From contig NW_026516839.1 of the NCBI RefSeq assembly GCF_025766255.1, positions 1-64,000 of the forward strand: 64,000 nt of DNA. The letters are read 5' to 3'. Under the pieces are notes generated by a model. The model made no database searches. It was not told the DNA's origin and saw only the letters and a list, made by a program, of their open reading frames with translations. The stretch comes from Zychaea mexicana. Its lineage: Eukaryota; Mucoromycota; Mucoromycetes; Mucorales; Lichtheimiaceae. Below, piece after piece: positions 24,501-36,564 of the stretch. How positions within the stretch are numbered: position 1 is the stretch's first letter; every line of letters begins with the position of its first letter. The position numbers and the translations under genes were made by a program.

Positions 24501-27500
24501 TTGTACCCAGGTAATTAAGGTTTTTCTTTTCTCGGCTCATTGGACTTACCACTGTTTCCTGTACAACTTACTGATATGGTATGTTCTCATTAGCCACGAA
24601 GAATTTCTGCTGTTTCTATTGCCAAGAGAGTATCCGTTGAAATGGGCGACTGGCCCCGTTCTCTTGGAACAAAAAACGGCATGGTTGGCTACCAGATTCG
24701 ATTGGAGAGTAGGGTAGCAGACGAAAACGTTTTGGTCTTTTGTACAACGGTAAGACAAAAACAATGGAGAATAATCATCCTCATGAATTAATGGAATGCA
24801 TATAGGGTATTCTGTTGCGTCGACTCGAAAGTGACCGAACTTTGGATGGTGTTACTCACGTCATCGTCGACGAAGTTCATGAACGCACACTTGAAAGCGA
24901 TTTCCTTCTCGTAATATTGAGGCGACTGTGCAGCATCCGGCCGGATTTGCGTATTATATTGATGAGTGCGACTGTAGAAGCACACAAGTTCTCAGAGTAT
25001 TTTGGCTACTGCCCTGTAATTTCTGTTCCCGGTCGGACCTACCCTGTTCAGGTCCAATACCTAGAAGATGTAATCGAAGCCACAGGTAAGAAGGCAAACA
25101 TTCTAAAGTTATACATCATCTGCAGTAGAAAGCTACCCAGATGATATACTTATATGTGTGTGTATACATGCAGGATATACTTTGGAAGAAGACTCGCCAT
25201 TTGCCCTGAAACGACAACGTATCAAACGAGGTAATTATTTATTTGCTTTTGCAAAAAAAGAATAGAAATTGTCTAATACATAGACTTGATTCACCCAAAT
25301 TGTATGCAATACACACTCTAGATCAAGGCAATATCGATGTTACTGGCAAACATGGCACATCCCGTCGCGTACGATTGGACTGGTTCGAAGAGGATACGGA
25401 CGATGAGGATCCATACGATCCAACAACCGTAGAGTCTAAACTGACAACTGTGAGTCGGTCCGACTCATCGACAACGGCAACAGAAGAAAAGAAAAACGAC
25501 GGAGATGGAGAGAACGAAGAAGGAGAAGGCTGTGGCAGCGAACAAACGGTCAAGTACAGCAAACAAACACGAAAAATGATTCGACGTATCGACGAAAATC
25601 GTATCAATTATGATCTTATCTTGGACCTACTGGATTACATTTGTATTCGAAGTCGCGAACAAAAAACTGCAATGAGCAAACAAGTGCCAGAGACCGGCGC
25701 TATCCTGGTGTTTTTACCTGGTATGCCTGAAATCCGACGACTTTATGATCTCATATCTGCCCACCACGTACTCGGCGATGCGAAGAAATTTGTGTTGATC
25801 GCTTTACACTCCACACTTTCTTCTGAGCACCAAGAAAAAGCGTTCGACGTTCCTCCAAATGGTATGCGCAAGATTGTTTTGTCCACCAACATTGCTGAAA
25901 CCGGTGTAACAATCAGTGATGTCACGGTTGTCATCGATACGGGCATGGCGAAAATTGTTAGGTAAGATATATAGCTGGTCGGATGACAAGACATATAAAC
26001 TAACAGTCTTGAAAATCTATAGCTATGATAAGAAGAAGCGTATCACTCGCCTGCGACAAATGTTTGTTGCTAAAGCAAATGCTCGACAAAGACGTGGTCG
26101 CGCTGGCCGTGTTCAGGAAGGTCTTTGTTTCCATTTGTTCACGCAAAACAAGTTCTCAGAGGTAGATTTAAAAAAAAAAGGTTTTAAGATACGCCATGTA
26201 GGAAAAGCAGTGTTACTGATTAGTTTTCTTCTCGCCCTGGTACAGATGGCTGATTACGAAACACCCGAGATTATGCGCTTGCCTCTTGAGGAGCTTTGTC
26301 TCCGTATCAAAGTGTGTGATTTGGGATCCATCAAAGACGTGCTCGATAGCGCCCTTGATGCACCCTCCAGAGATTTGGTGGATAACGCCATCCAAACCTT
26401 ACAAGAAGTAAGTGTATAACAATACTATCAAGAGGGAAAACGCACCCATAGGACAATGTTGGACTTACTCTGCTTTTGTTTTTGCTAGGTGCAAGCATTA
26501 TCCTTGGATGATACACAGACCTTGACATCGCTCGGTGCTCATTTAGCAAATCTGCCTGTAGATGTACATATCGGTAAAATGATCTTGTTTGGTGCTCTGT
26601 TCCGGTGCCTTGATCCTGTCCTTACCATTGCCGCTGCACTTAGTTTCAAGAGCCCGTTTGTCCGACCTTTTGGAAAAGAGACTGAAGCGGATATCGCTCG
26701 TGCAAAATTCCGTTATGGTAACCTAAAAAACATCAAACATTCTTTATATTTATAACTCACCTGAACATGTACGCAATTATGTAGCTGATTCCGATTTCTG
26801 GACGATCTACAGAGCGTACGATACCTGGCGTGGTCACCTTCAAAAGCTATTGCAACAAAAAGCCGGCTGGCGCCGCAAGATCCGTGAGTTTTGCGACAAG
26901 AATTTCCTGAGCCATGACAATCTGGAGATGATTGAGGACATGAAGCGCCAATACCTTGGTTTGCTTATCAGTATTGGATTTGTCAAGGCGGATGACACGA
27001 GTGATCTTATCGACCAATACGAAATCAAACGACAGACCAAATGGTGCAAGGTACCCTCGGCGTACAACGTTTATGCAAGATCAGTGCCTGTTGTCAATGC
27101 ATCCATCATGTCCGGACTTTATCCAAAATTGGCAGAACGTGACAATGAGGTGTTTTACAACAACAAATTGAGCGGTATGAAGATTCATCCATCGTCGATG
27201 CTTTTTGGACGACAGCGGATGCTTTCAAGCGACTTTTTGGTGTACAACACCATAGTCATGAACGGCGAGCAAATTTATCTCTGGGAAGCCACCACAGTCG
27301 ATCCAGTGGCTGTCATGCTGTTGGCAGCGGATATGGAAATCAAGGTAAGAGGCTCTATTTGGAATATATGTACAGGTGCGTTTAACGGGTTTGCTCATAC
27401 TGGTATACATCTGCCACCTTGTTTGACTAGCACAAACAACGACGTGTAATATTGGACGGATGGATGAGATTCGAGTGCTTTGCTCGTTCTGCTGCTCTGT

Positions 27501-27715
27501 TGAAGTTTTTACGTACAGAATTGGTAAATTCTCTCTGGTCTTATATTGCTCCTTATGTCACACACGGTTTATGTTTATCTGATGCTATTTTCCTTTCTTT
27601 CCACTAGAACAACTGGCTAACTGCCAAGATGCATCGACCTGAACTCGATTTGACCAGCTACTCTGAAGAAATCATGGATGTTATGGTGAAAACGCTCGAA
27701 AGCCAAGTGGATTAA
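21519..27715 (+). CDS. DHX29: DExH-box RNA helicase DHX29 (20 exons)
   Basis: ATP-dependent RNA helicase that binds the 40S subunit and helps scanning through structured 5' UTRs. Exons: 21519-22011, 22091-22263, 22344-22410, 22491-22666, 22769-23515, 23595-23690, 23784-23888, 23973-24128, 24227-24324, 24426-24510, 24594-24749, 24806-25085, 25174-25230, 25322-25961, 26023-26161, 26246-26407, 26489-26717, 26785-27344, 27431-27523 and 27608-27715; total 1539 aa. The N-terminus is Lys-rich then Ala/Thr/Gln-rich, followed by a UBA-like DDLLDWLCVHLP region, an acidic stretch, coiled coil (residues about 280-380) and an RWD-like part. The core has [25 protein letters not shown] (DEVH at about 805, as in DHX29), [33 protein letters not shown] and [12 protein letters not shown], then HA2 and OB domains. 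The acidic insert inside the helicase core (residues about 910-980) is longer than I expect. Confidence 0.94.
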
Positions 27716-27828
27716 AATAGATGCTACATGAACAAAGTATTAAACGAAGGAAAACTTGTATATATGATACAGATACAGCATAAGGAAGGGAAAGACGGGT
27801 GTAATGTCGATGACAAAGTCGATATATA

Positions 27829-29148
27829 TTAATTATGTGCGCTGGTTGGTGAATGAGGTGGGTCAAGTCGTGATTGTGGTTGCGGCTGCTGCTGTGGATG
27901 TGGAGGTGTGCTATTGTAATAGCCTTGCTCCGGAAGATAGTGCTGCTGCTGATTTGGATCCCAATACGGGCTGCCATCGTCGTGATATCCAGCATACTGT
28001 TGTTGCTGTTGCTGCTGCTGACCAGCTGACGAAGTGAGGCTCGGCATATACACTGCTGCTGGATGGTATCCGTAATTGTTATACTGATCGTATCCAGCTT
28101 GCTGTTGTTGATAATATGGGCCGGGGGCTGCGTTATAATACGCGTTGTCATAGCCAGTTGAGTAGAATTGGCCCCCTTGCTGTTGCATTGGTTGTCTCGG
28201 TGATGAAGCATATTCTTGACGCTGACGGACTGGTGCTGGCGCAGCCGCAGCATCTTTGGTTTCGGCATGATATCCAGGTGGGCTTGCGAAGATCTCTGAG
28301 GAAGTTTCAAATCGATCATCACCGTCACGGTTACCGCGTCGAACACATATCATGACGCCAACGATCTTTTTTTATCCATCATTCACATAATAGCATTTAT
28401 GAGTAACACAAGAATTAAAAGCCCTTTTCTCTATCCTGCTTCTTTTTATCTGAAGATCACATACAATACCAGCACCGGCCACAGCGCCTATTGCAATACC
28501 CGCAATTGTCCCACTTGATAAAGAACTATTGCTGCCATTACTACTGTCCACTGTGCTATCCTGCGGATCATCGTCTGCATTGGACGTTTCTTCTGCTGCA
28601 GATGACGAAGTGACACTCTGTTGATCCGAATTCGATGCTGATGCTGCGGAAGAGGACATTGATGTAGGGGAAACGGACAAGCTTGCCGACGATGACAAAG
28701 ACGAGGGTCGAGGCAGGATAAGCGAAAAAGAAGAGGAAGATGGGTCTGCACCGCTTGAAGCCGCTGATACATAAATGGTGATGGGACCTTGAATTGCGAC
28801 GGATGCTGGGGTATCGTTGCCTCGTAAGCGCAGATAGTAATTGTTGGCAGAGGTAATGGTGCTAGGTAAGCTAACAGTTTCAGATCCGCTAGCTGCAGGA
28901 ACATCTGTGGCAAGGGTTGCCTTAGTTAACAATGCATTGGCGCTAGGCCCCTGTGCCAATTCGAGCGTCAGGCTGGAGACGTTGCCGGTTAGACCGGACC
29001 ATGTAACGATGAATTGCGCGTTTCTTTCGATTCGACTGTTTGGTGAGGGTGTTCCGATCGTAAATCCAGTTACAGCAGTGAGCGTAGATAGTAATAACAG
29101 TATTAGCGTGGCATGGCGGACTAAATATTTATAGACGAGAAACTGCAT
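27829..29148 (-). CDS. Ser-rich single-pass cell-surface glycoprotein with Gln/Tyr-rich cytoplasmic tail
   Basis: Exons 28465-29148 and 27829-28365 join in phase to 406 aa. A signal peptide (LILLLLSTLTAVTG) is followed by an Ig-like domain resembling the N-terminal domain of Kre9/Knh1-type fungal wall proteins (FTIGTPSPNSRIERNAQFIVTWSG cut here by exon context). A long Ser/Thr-rich stalk, probably O-mannosylated, comes next. The membrane helix GTIAGIAIGAVAGAG-IIVGVM spans the intron, so the protein is anchored by a helix and not by GPI. The cytoplasmic tail starts CVRRGNRDGDDRF and becomes Gln/Tyr/Pro-rich with PYYQQQQ and poly-Gln. Its stop is only about 113 bp from the DHX29 stop on the other strand. 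Role in wall sensing is an inference from architecture (WSC/mucin-like sensors share it). Confidence 0.75.
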
Positions 29149-29548
29149 GGCACCCAAACAAATAAACAGAAAGGGAGAGAAAGGAGAAGAAAAATTCGCT
29201 TTGTGAAAAAGATGCGAAACTTGCTTTTCAGATACATGTGAAGTACTACACGCACACAAACAGCACAGCACCCGAAGAAATGAAAAAGTTAGGTTGTTGT
29301 GCACAGAATCCCCGGCTACACCAGCCAATGTTGTACAGGTCGGGTTTGTAGCACTCCTCTCTTTCTTTATCTATTGTGAGAAAAATAAACTTTTTTTTTT
29401 CATTTGACAACAGTTTCCCCATGGTCACACGACGATGGTTTGTTATGGAATGTATGAACTAATTCGAATTGGTGGGATGAGATGATATACCAGGAATTAC
29501 TGGTCCTGATTTGATATTAGAAGTTTACGTATGTGTGATGAAATCGTT
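29149..29548. other. Intergenic spacer
   Basis: Upstream of the surface-protein gene and downstream of the 2-PGK-like gene, both on the minus strand. The minus-strand frame continues a little upstream of the chosen ATG (29,148), but that part is Cys/Phe-rich and ahead of a good signal peptide, so I treat it as 5' UTR. Nothing else seen. Confidence 0.5.
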
Positions 29549-30741
29549 TCACGTCTTTTCTGCAATTTGAGCAAGCACAATGGATTGCATTGCGTCGATC
29601 GTGGTTTGGATATCTTCCATATTGACAGGCATCGCGTAGAATGTAGGCATGTTGGACTGTTTCCGTGTATTGTTGGTGTGCAACAAATTCAGCTGGAGAT
29701 TGCGTGCGCGTTCAAACCATGTCGCCCCTTCATTTTCTCCTTGACCGTCCAGCAGCTGTCGCTTTAATTCCTCTTCAGGCAAGGTAAGCAAAAATGGCGC
29801 CACAATGACTGTATGTTGCTTCGCCGATAGTTTCTTGACATAGTCGTGGATATGGTCCAGTAAGTTGTGGTCGACCAACGATCCTTCAATGATGATGGAT
29901 TTACCCTCGGTGATCGATTTACCCAAGTCCCCGTCCAGGCCTATTAAACAGTGTATTTTTCAGCTTTTCCACAAACAAAGCTATATGTCCAGTTTCCCAC
30001 AATTACCTCGACACACAAGCGAGCATTCTCGGGCCACTACATCTTGAAAGTCTTGCCCCTCAGCAGGATTTGCTGACCAAAGCGATGCTGGTGCCTTTCC
30101 ACTGTATATGCAGGGCCAGTTTAATACAGGTTGATCACGGCAGAAGAAAAACTCGGCAACAAATTAAAGATAGAAACTTACTCAATGACCGTATGCATCA
30201 AATCGTATATGACGTCTGTTTTTAATACAGAAGAAAGATTCAACCGTTCAGAAAGTCTCGTTGCCACTGTGGACTTGCCAGTAGATGCCGTGCCTGCAAT
30301 AAAGACAACCAACGGAATCCGCTGATGATAGAAACTATATATGCGCGTGTACGTGTATGTTGTTAGAATACAAATGCAATTACAATATGGGCGGGGAGTA
30401 ACATATGACGGATGATGGTAGATATATATATACCTTGCCAAAGTTTTGTACCACTGTACGTGTGCTTCACCATATCCGTGCTGCTTTAACAGTCCGAAAA
30501 GTTCTTCTTGCAAGTCTTGTTGGGAAACATCCAGCTGCGATTTCTCGACAAGTCTTTTCTTTAGATCGAGTGCAATTCGTAAAGCATGGCCGTAATCGAT
30601 CCGAGCTGCAGTCAACATGCGTGACAAAAGGAATCGTGACAAGACATAGTAGTGTTCATTCGACAAGTGGACCCGCACTTTGATGAAATCATATTTAGAC
30701 GAAGAGTTTTTAGGTCGCCATTGTCGAACATTTGTGTTCAT
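29549..30741 (-). CDS. 2-phosphoglycerate-kinase-like P-loop protein
   Basis: Exons 30434-30741, 30182-30334, 30007-30101 and 29549-29940 join to 315 aa. The N-terminal 110 residues resemble the ATP-cone-like region that precedes the kinase in archaeal 2-phosphoglycerate kinase and plant LPA1-type proteins (VLSRFLLSRMLTAARIDYGHA, LALDLKKRLVE-like helix). A Walker A motif follows (FIAGTASTGKSTVA), then LKTDVIYDLMH, LWSANPAEGQDFQD, and the strand IIIEGSLVDHNLLD typical of the family. The C-terminal helix carries ERARNLQLNLLHTNNTRKQ. A kinase of a small phosphorylated metabolite is likely. The true substrate is unknown, and in plants this family affects phytate levels rather than glycerate. Confidence 0.82.
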
Positions 30742-31812
30742 ATGGGGGTGGGGGTCGAGGGTTGGATAGAGGTTATATGATCTCTGGTCTTTTTTTAAAT
30801 CTTTTTGGGAGAGAAAGAGAGGGTGAGTGGCGGATCTTCAGTACCAGGGGGAAAAATGGGAAAAATTAATTATCGGCCAGTATCAAAGGCACATATCCTG
30901 TTTGACTCTCGGATAAATGGAATAGAGCAAGAGAAAATGGCAGTGATATCGTCGATCTCTTTTTTCTTGCCAAACAAGTTGGACCGTGGTAGTCTAAGTT
31001 TGTCTGCTTATAGGTGAATAAAGGTAGGTGTGCTACAGAAGAAATCAGGACATGGTTGTTTACGCTGCTACTATTGGTAACAAATGCAATGTTATCATCC
31101 CGCCATGGGGTAGTATCGCGCACAACCGCAACCGGGAGGCACTCATGTTGGCGCCACCTCATGTGTGTGAGACGCAGTATCGGTTACTAGATGCTTAGTG
31201 ACACGCACGGGACAAGCATAACAGTGCGCAGGAGATAACTTAGCCAACATCCAGCAACAAGCACAACTGTAAAAATAACCTTCTCCTTTAAACAATAAAC
31301 AATGCACAGATGTGCATTAATACGCCCATAGCTCTGGTCGCCGCTTCATGCTTAAGAAGGAAGGAGAGCTGAGGCAGGGTATTCCAGTGTATTGTGCCAA
31401 TGATGGTGGTGTAGCAGGTACTATGCACATAACATCATAGCAAAATAAAAACATACATATAGTAAGGGGTACGACTACAGTGCGTATGTTAGAGCGGCGT
31501 ATATGCTTCTCCTGGGGATGCATGTATAATTGCTCCGGAAATAGACGCGGAATAGGCCATTTTGCAGTTAATCTGTAGTATATACGTACAGTGTATGTGC
31601 TCATAGCGGAAAGGGAAGGAAGCCTCGTCAAATACACTCGGGCAGGGGCGTATTTACCGGCGGCAGGAGGGGCAGAGATGAGCACCCAAAAGCGCAAGAC
31701 AAGTACAGCTCCCTTGCTTTGATTCTTTATTTTCTATTTTTCACACAAACATGTCTTGTCTTCACGTTTCCCTTTTCTCTTTTCTCTCTTTTTCTTTGTT
31801 TGGATAGACATC
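30742..31812. other. Intergenic region, no gene seen
   Basis: About 1.1 kb between divergent genes. It begins with a purine-rich stretch (30,800-30,860). A minus-strand frame of 126 codons (31,317-31,697) has no domain, contains scattered rare residues and lacks a neighbouring exon, so it is not called. Confidence 0.5.
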
Positions 31813-33310
31813 ATGCGAGAACACGGTGCGAATCAGCACCACTCTTTCGAGATGCGCAGACACACTTTACAGCCAGCAATACCTTCTTCTTCTTCAGCAG
31901 CAGCATCAGCTTCACAAGGACGACGAAAGTCAACCCCTATGACGAGCGGTGGCGGGGTTGATCGTCGTAGTCGTCGTCGGTCGTCGCCACACCATTATGA
32001 GGAAAGACACCAACGACGACACCAGCCAACAGCCGTACCACTGCCACCCCCACAATTATCGATTGCGGAACAGTTTATGTCGTCATCGTCGCCGTCGTTG
32101 TCGCACAATGGCACCGGGAGCACGGATCGAACAAACATTGTCGCTACCAAGAAAAGAGAAGAGACACCACGCCTTTCAATTGCTGAACAATTCATGTCCC
32201 AGAAAGAAAGAAGCGCGACAAGGCAACAGGAGAAAGAGAAAGAAGCATCGAACGATGATACCAATGAAACTGCAGTCGAGAACCTGGCATCATCCATAGT
32301 GCGGTCCACGTCAGCCTTCAGCCGGCTGTTTGCATCCTTCCATGTGGGGAGCAGCAGCAGCAAAGTGTCGGACTCACGGCTTTCTCTAGAGTTAGAGTCA
32401 GGTAATATTAAATAACGAGCGAACAGATTCCGCCCTAGCTTTTCTATTTTCGCTGGTCTGACTTTACTTTCCTTTCTGCTCACGTGAAGTATCAACTCGA
32501 TCGACGTCGGATGCTCGTCCTGTAGCCAAATCTGACCGCCATCGCCGACGCCACCAGCAGCAGCACCACCACCACCACCAGCAGCGGAGTGTACGCCCTC
32601 ATCTACAGAAACATCAGCAGCACCAGTGCCACTGTCAATGTAGCAACAACCTCTACAACAACACCACGAAATATCTCGACATAGAAAAAAGCATCACCCA
32701 GGCAGTGCAGGAACAAGACGACAAAGCCACCAATGCTTCCCGTCGAAAGCGGAAACGACGCACTGTCTGTGTTATCACAACGTTTGCCATTCTAATGGCT
32801 GGTGCTATCACTACATTTCTGACTTGGCCACGCACACCGCTATTCCGCATTGACGGCGCATCGCTTTTACAGTCACCCAGTATCACGGAAACACACTTTA
32901 CCAACGCTGGCAACGTGGCATTTGAAAGTGCCTGGTCCGTCACAGCTTCGATTGACAATCGGCAAAACTATATCCCCTTACATTTCACGATGGAAACTGT
33001 CGTCAAGAGCTCGGGCACAGTCATCGGTCGCCACCTTCAGCAGCAGCAGCAACAAGAGGGGCAGCAGGTTGATTTGCCAGCACGCTCTATATCCCAAGTC
33101 AACATCCCAGTCTACATTGATTACGAGGCACGTCAAGCGTCGGATCCAATTTTTTCCAGTCTGCGGCGGGCGTGTGTTGAAATTTCCCATGAAGCGCTGC
33201 AGCTGCAGTTTTGGATCACGATTCATATCGCTGGGCTTGAATGGACAAGCTATAATCCGAGCATCGTCGCAACGCCTGCAACAGGCGGATTGCTCTGTCC
33301 TACCGGTTGA
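31813..33310 (+). CDS. Low-complexity single-pass membrane protein with LEA2-like outer domain
   Basis: Exons 31813-32401 and 32490-33310 (88-nt GT-AG intron) give 469 aa. The N-terminal 300 residues are disordered: Ser/Arg-rich, then His/Gln runs (HQQQHHHHHQQ). Two copies of the nonapeptide LSIAEQFMS lie about 40 residues apart, each after a Pro/Arg context. A single helix follows (VCVITTFAILMAGAITTFLTW) after an SRRKRKRR patch, so the N-terminus is cytoplasmic. The C-terminal 170 residues resemble the LEA2/water-stress fold (LFRIDGASLLQSPSITE, VESAWSV-like strands, TGRYRL-like repeats are absent). A similar layout is common in fungal proteins of unknown function. An ATG 57 bases upstream (31,756) would add 19 hydrophobic residues and looks less likely. 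Confidence 0.72.
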
Positions 33311-33611
33311 AGGAGTTGGTTTCGTCATTTTACGTCGTCGTTGTAACAAATTAACAAGCACATAATTCATACTCAAACATGTGGAGGTAATTTACTTATT
33401 GTATAGAAAAAGAGAGGGATATATATTTACATACTTTGTCAGGGAAAAAATAATAAACAATTACAAGATAAAAAGTACTAGAAGGGTGACAAAAAATTAC
33501 TTCCTACAATTTGAACGGCGGGATAAAGAGAAAAGGGAGGGAAGCGGATACAAAGAGGATATCGGATTATAGTATTAAGAAGGTTTTCTGAAAAGAAGCA
33601 CGGCTTCTTCT
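33311..33611. other. Convergent spacer
   Basis: AT- and purine-rich 3' flanks of two convergent genes. No feature recognised. Confidence 0.5.
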
Positions 33612-35156
33612 TTAAGCATCTTCTTCAAAGTAACCCTTGAGCACTTCGATGGCATCCTTGGAACCAAAGACACAGCCAACGATACCAAGGACGAGAGTCA
33701 AAGCACAGAAGGCCAACTCGTAAATAGGTCTTCGGATACCAAAGAGCTTCAAATGGCAGAGAACTGGGATCAAGAACACCAGACTGCAGTTACAGAGGGC
33801 ACCGATCAAGCTCATGAAGGCGTCAAAGTAAGGAATGAAGATAGCCAAGATACACAAGATGACCATGGTGACAGTACGAACAGCGGCACGGCCTAAGAAG
33901 GCATAGAGTTTACCGATTTTTTCTTCATCGATGCGGCAAAAATGTTCGAACTCCAAGGCAAACGAAGTGGCGTAGATGGGAATGGCTAAGATAACGTGAA
34001 TGGTCATGACAATCTTGGCGACAATCTGAGCAGCTTCACCAGAGGGGAGCGAGTCGTAGATGGGAGACATAGCGTCACGACCGAAACTCCAGTAGCCGGG
34101 AACGGCGGTCATAAAGTAAAGAGCGGTGCAGGTGGATAAGCCGGCAGTTACAGCCCACTTCCATTGGTGAGGCTTCTTCAGAGCGTGCTCGACGTGAGGA
34201 TAAGTGTTGTTACCACCAAAAGAGAAAGCAATAGTAGACAAGGCGGAGGGGAAACCAGTCCAGATGACACCGTCGTGAATAACTGTGCGTTGAGGGTTGG
34301 CGTTGTGGTCGATAGGGCTCTCAATAACGATAACAAAGACGGCAATCATAGTGGTGATGGCGCCAACAGCAGCCATGATGGTGATTTCTTTCAAGGTCTT
34401 GAAAGAGAACATGGGGATAAGAAGGGCACAGGCAACGATAACAGCCCAGATGGGTCGGGTAAGAGCGCCAGACTGATAAAAGAAAAATCATACTTCTAGT
34501 TAATACGAGCTTACGCCAATGACAGTTATAAATCGGGTCTTTTGAAAGGATGTATATACGTACGGTATGTTCCAAAAGAGAGTGCAAGTTGGTAGATGCC
34601 AACACAAGGTAAAGAGCAGGACAGCCGAACAAATTGAGAATATGGAACAATGAAGCGAAAGCATAGCCAACCCAACCTAAAAATTTTGTTGAAAGTTAGC
34701 GTCGCGTTACAAATCAAAAAGAGACAAAAGTTGTTGATTCTGATCAATAAAAGAAAAAACGTTACCATAGGCTGCCTTGCCAATCTGTTTGTAATCATGG
34801 AGACGCTCGCCAGGCTTACAGTACAGACATTGGATCAAGATGATACCACTGTAAACAGCCATGGCCCAGGCAAGAATCAGAATGAGAATACCGAGCCAGC
34901 CACCCTGCGCGAATGCGTGGGGCAGACCCAGAGTACCAGTGCCTGCAACAACACAGACAACGTTGAAATAGGCCGTAGCAAAGCTACCGGTGCCGTGGCC
35001 AAAGTCAACCTTCTCGGAATTTCGGTCATCTTCTTCAATGTAATCTTCGATAGCGTGCTGGACCACTTGGGACTTTTCGTCCTTGATCTTGAACGAGCCC
35101 GCATCTTGCTGTGACTGATCTTGATTATTTCGCGTAAAGAGATTGGTAATATTCAT
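33612..35156 (-). CDS. Amino acid/auxin permease (AAAP) family transporter, Avt-like
   Basis: Integral membrane amino-acid:H+ transporter, probably vacuolar like yeast Avt proteins. Exons 34766-35156, 34564-34676 and 33612-34472 give 454 aa. A hydrophilic N-terminus of about 65 residues (acidic, DYIEEDDRNSEK) precedes the first helix. Family motifs: ATAYFNVVCVVAGTGTLGLPHAF, then the GGW turn and a long set of about 11 helices. Other landmarks are GCPALYLVLASTNLH, WTGFPSALSTIAFSFGGNNTYPHVE (the conserved central SFGG element) and FGRDAMSPIYDSLP. The C-terminus is short and acidic (FEEDA). Introns are GT-AG. Which amino acids are moved cannot be told. Confidence 0.9.
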
Positions 35157-36564
35157 GTTGAAGAATTCGACGCAAGTGTGCGAAAGTGGCCTGCACTGAA
35201 GAAGGAAGAAGAGGAATGAAAAGAAGAAGGGCTGAAGCAAGAAGCGAAGGGGAATTATACACAACAGAGGACCCCTTTATATATACCATCAGCTCTTCGT
35301 ATTTTGCTGGGAATCCTAATTTGTCGTTGTTGCAAAGCATCTAAGTGGTTCGTCTTGATCTTTTTTGTTTTCAGCGGTTACTGTTCCAAATCAGCTAAAC
35401 CAAATAGCGGCGAATCATAAAGTTTTCTAACCGTCTGACCTGTGAATCTTGCCATAAACATCGACATTTGGGTCGCCGCACTTATGTTAACCGGGGCAAT
35501 AGTACGTAGCGGCTATTTCCTGTTGGTGTAGCTGGTCCTGATGTGTGTGCTCGGCCACACAAAGATTAAACAAGCTTTGGATGCTGACATTATGTCCATC
35601 ATCTTTGCAAAGTATCTCTGGAAAAAAAGCTTTGGTATCAGTGCGCACGCACCATAACTATATCTTATCTTGCCTACATGTCTATCACCAATTTTGACAG
35701 TGCTGCTTCCTATTTGATAATTTTTTCGCACGCCATTACGTGCATTTTCCCTTGTTGGGCATATATTTCACTTTGGCGGTAGGTGCCGAGCAAAGCTAGA
35801 ATTTTTTTTTTACCACGGTCAGTGTGTTACATGGGATCGGGTACTATCTTTGTTGAAATCTACAACCTACTGCTGCTTGTCAGTCGGCCCTGCCTTCTTT
35901 ACCCCAAATCGCCCATCCACACGGTGTGTCAATACAACACTGCTGGTTGGTATATCTAAAAGAGGCTATATCGGAGGCATATTTGCTGCTTGTGATCCAG
36001 ATCAATATGGTTGCTACCAAAAGAAGCTCGAGGCTCGACTTTAAAGGAAGGCTCCCATTACTTCCCCGCTGGCTGCCATCGTTACACACGGATTTAGCCT
36101 TATCACTATATGCTCTTCCCAAAAAGGTATATCTGGTTTTGCGGTGTGTAGGAATTTCTGTCCAATACAGTTCTTCTTGCTTTTCCGCCAAGGACGGTAG
36201 CTGGAAGAAAAAAAAAATCTTCCGCTTATCTCCAACTATAATTGCCGGACCAATTACCTATTACAACATCCCTATACATACTCTACCCAAAAAGCTTTTT
36301 TCTTTATCCTGCTTGTGCTGTGTGAGATAGTGATATGCGTAAATGTAGAATAAAACACCAAAATAAGTGAATAAAACGCTGCTTGCTTTACAGCCAATAG
36401 ATCATTCCCACACTCATCGATCGATTTTTGGAAGGAATGTTGCATATTAGGATGTCAACCAAAGCATACCAAGAAAAGACAAAGAGGTGTAGATGAGTTC
36501 CCCAGAATAAAAAGAAGTTCACCCGCTTCCTTTTTTCTTATTCTCTAGTGCTCGCCCAACAATA
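35157..36564. other. Divergent promoter region
   Basis: About 1.4 kb between the AAAP transporter and subtilase start codons. Frames at 35,880-36,330 on both strands lack domains and overlap one another. I see no gene. Confidence 0.5.

Noticed and set aside
31317..31697. 126-codon minus-strand frame
   Set aside because: No domain, odd composition, no adjoining exon; probably chance.
35880..36330. Overlapping frames on both strands between the AAAP and subtilase genes
   Set aside because: No domain and mutual overlap; most likely promoter sequence.
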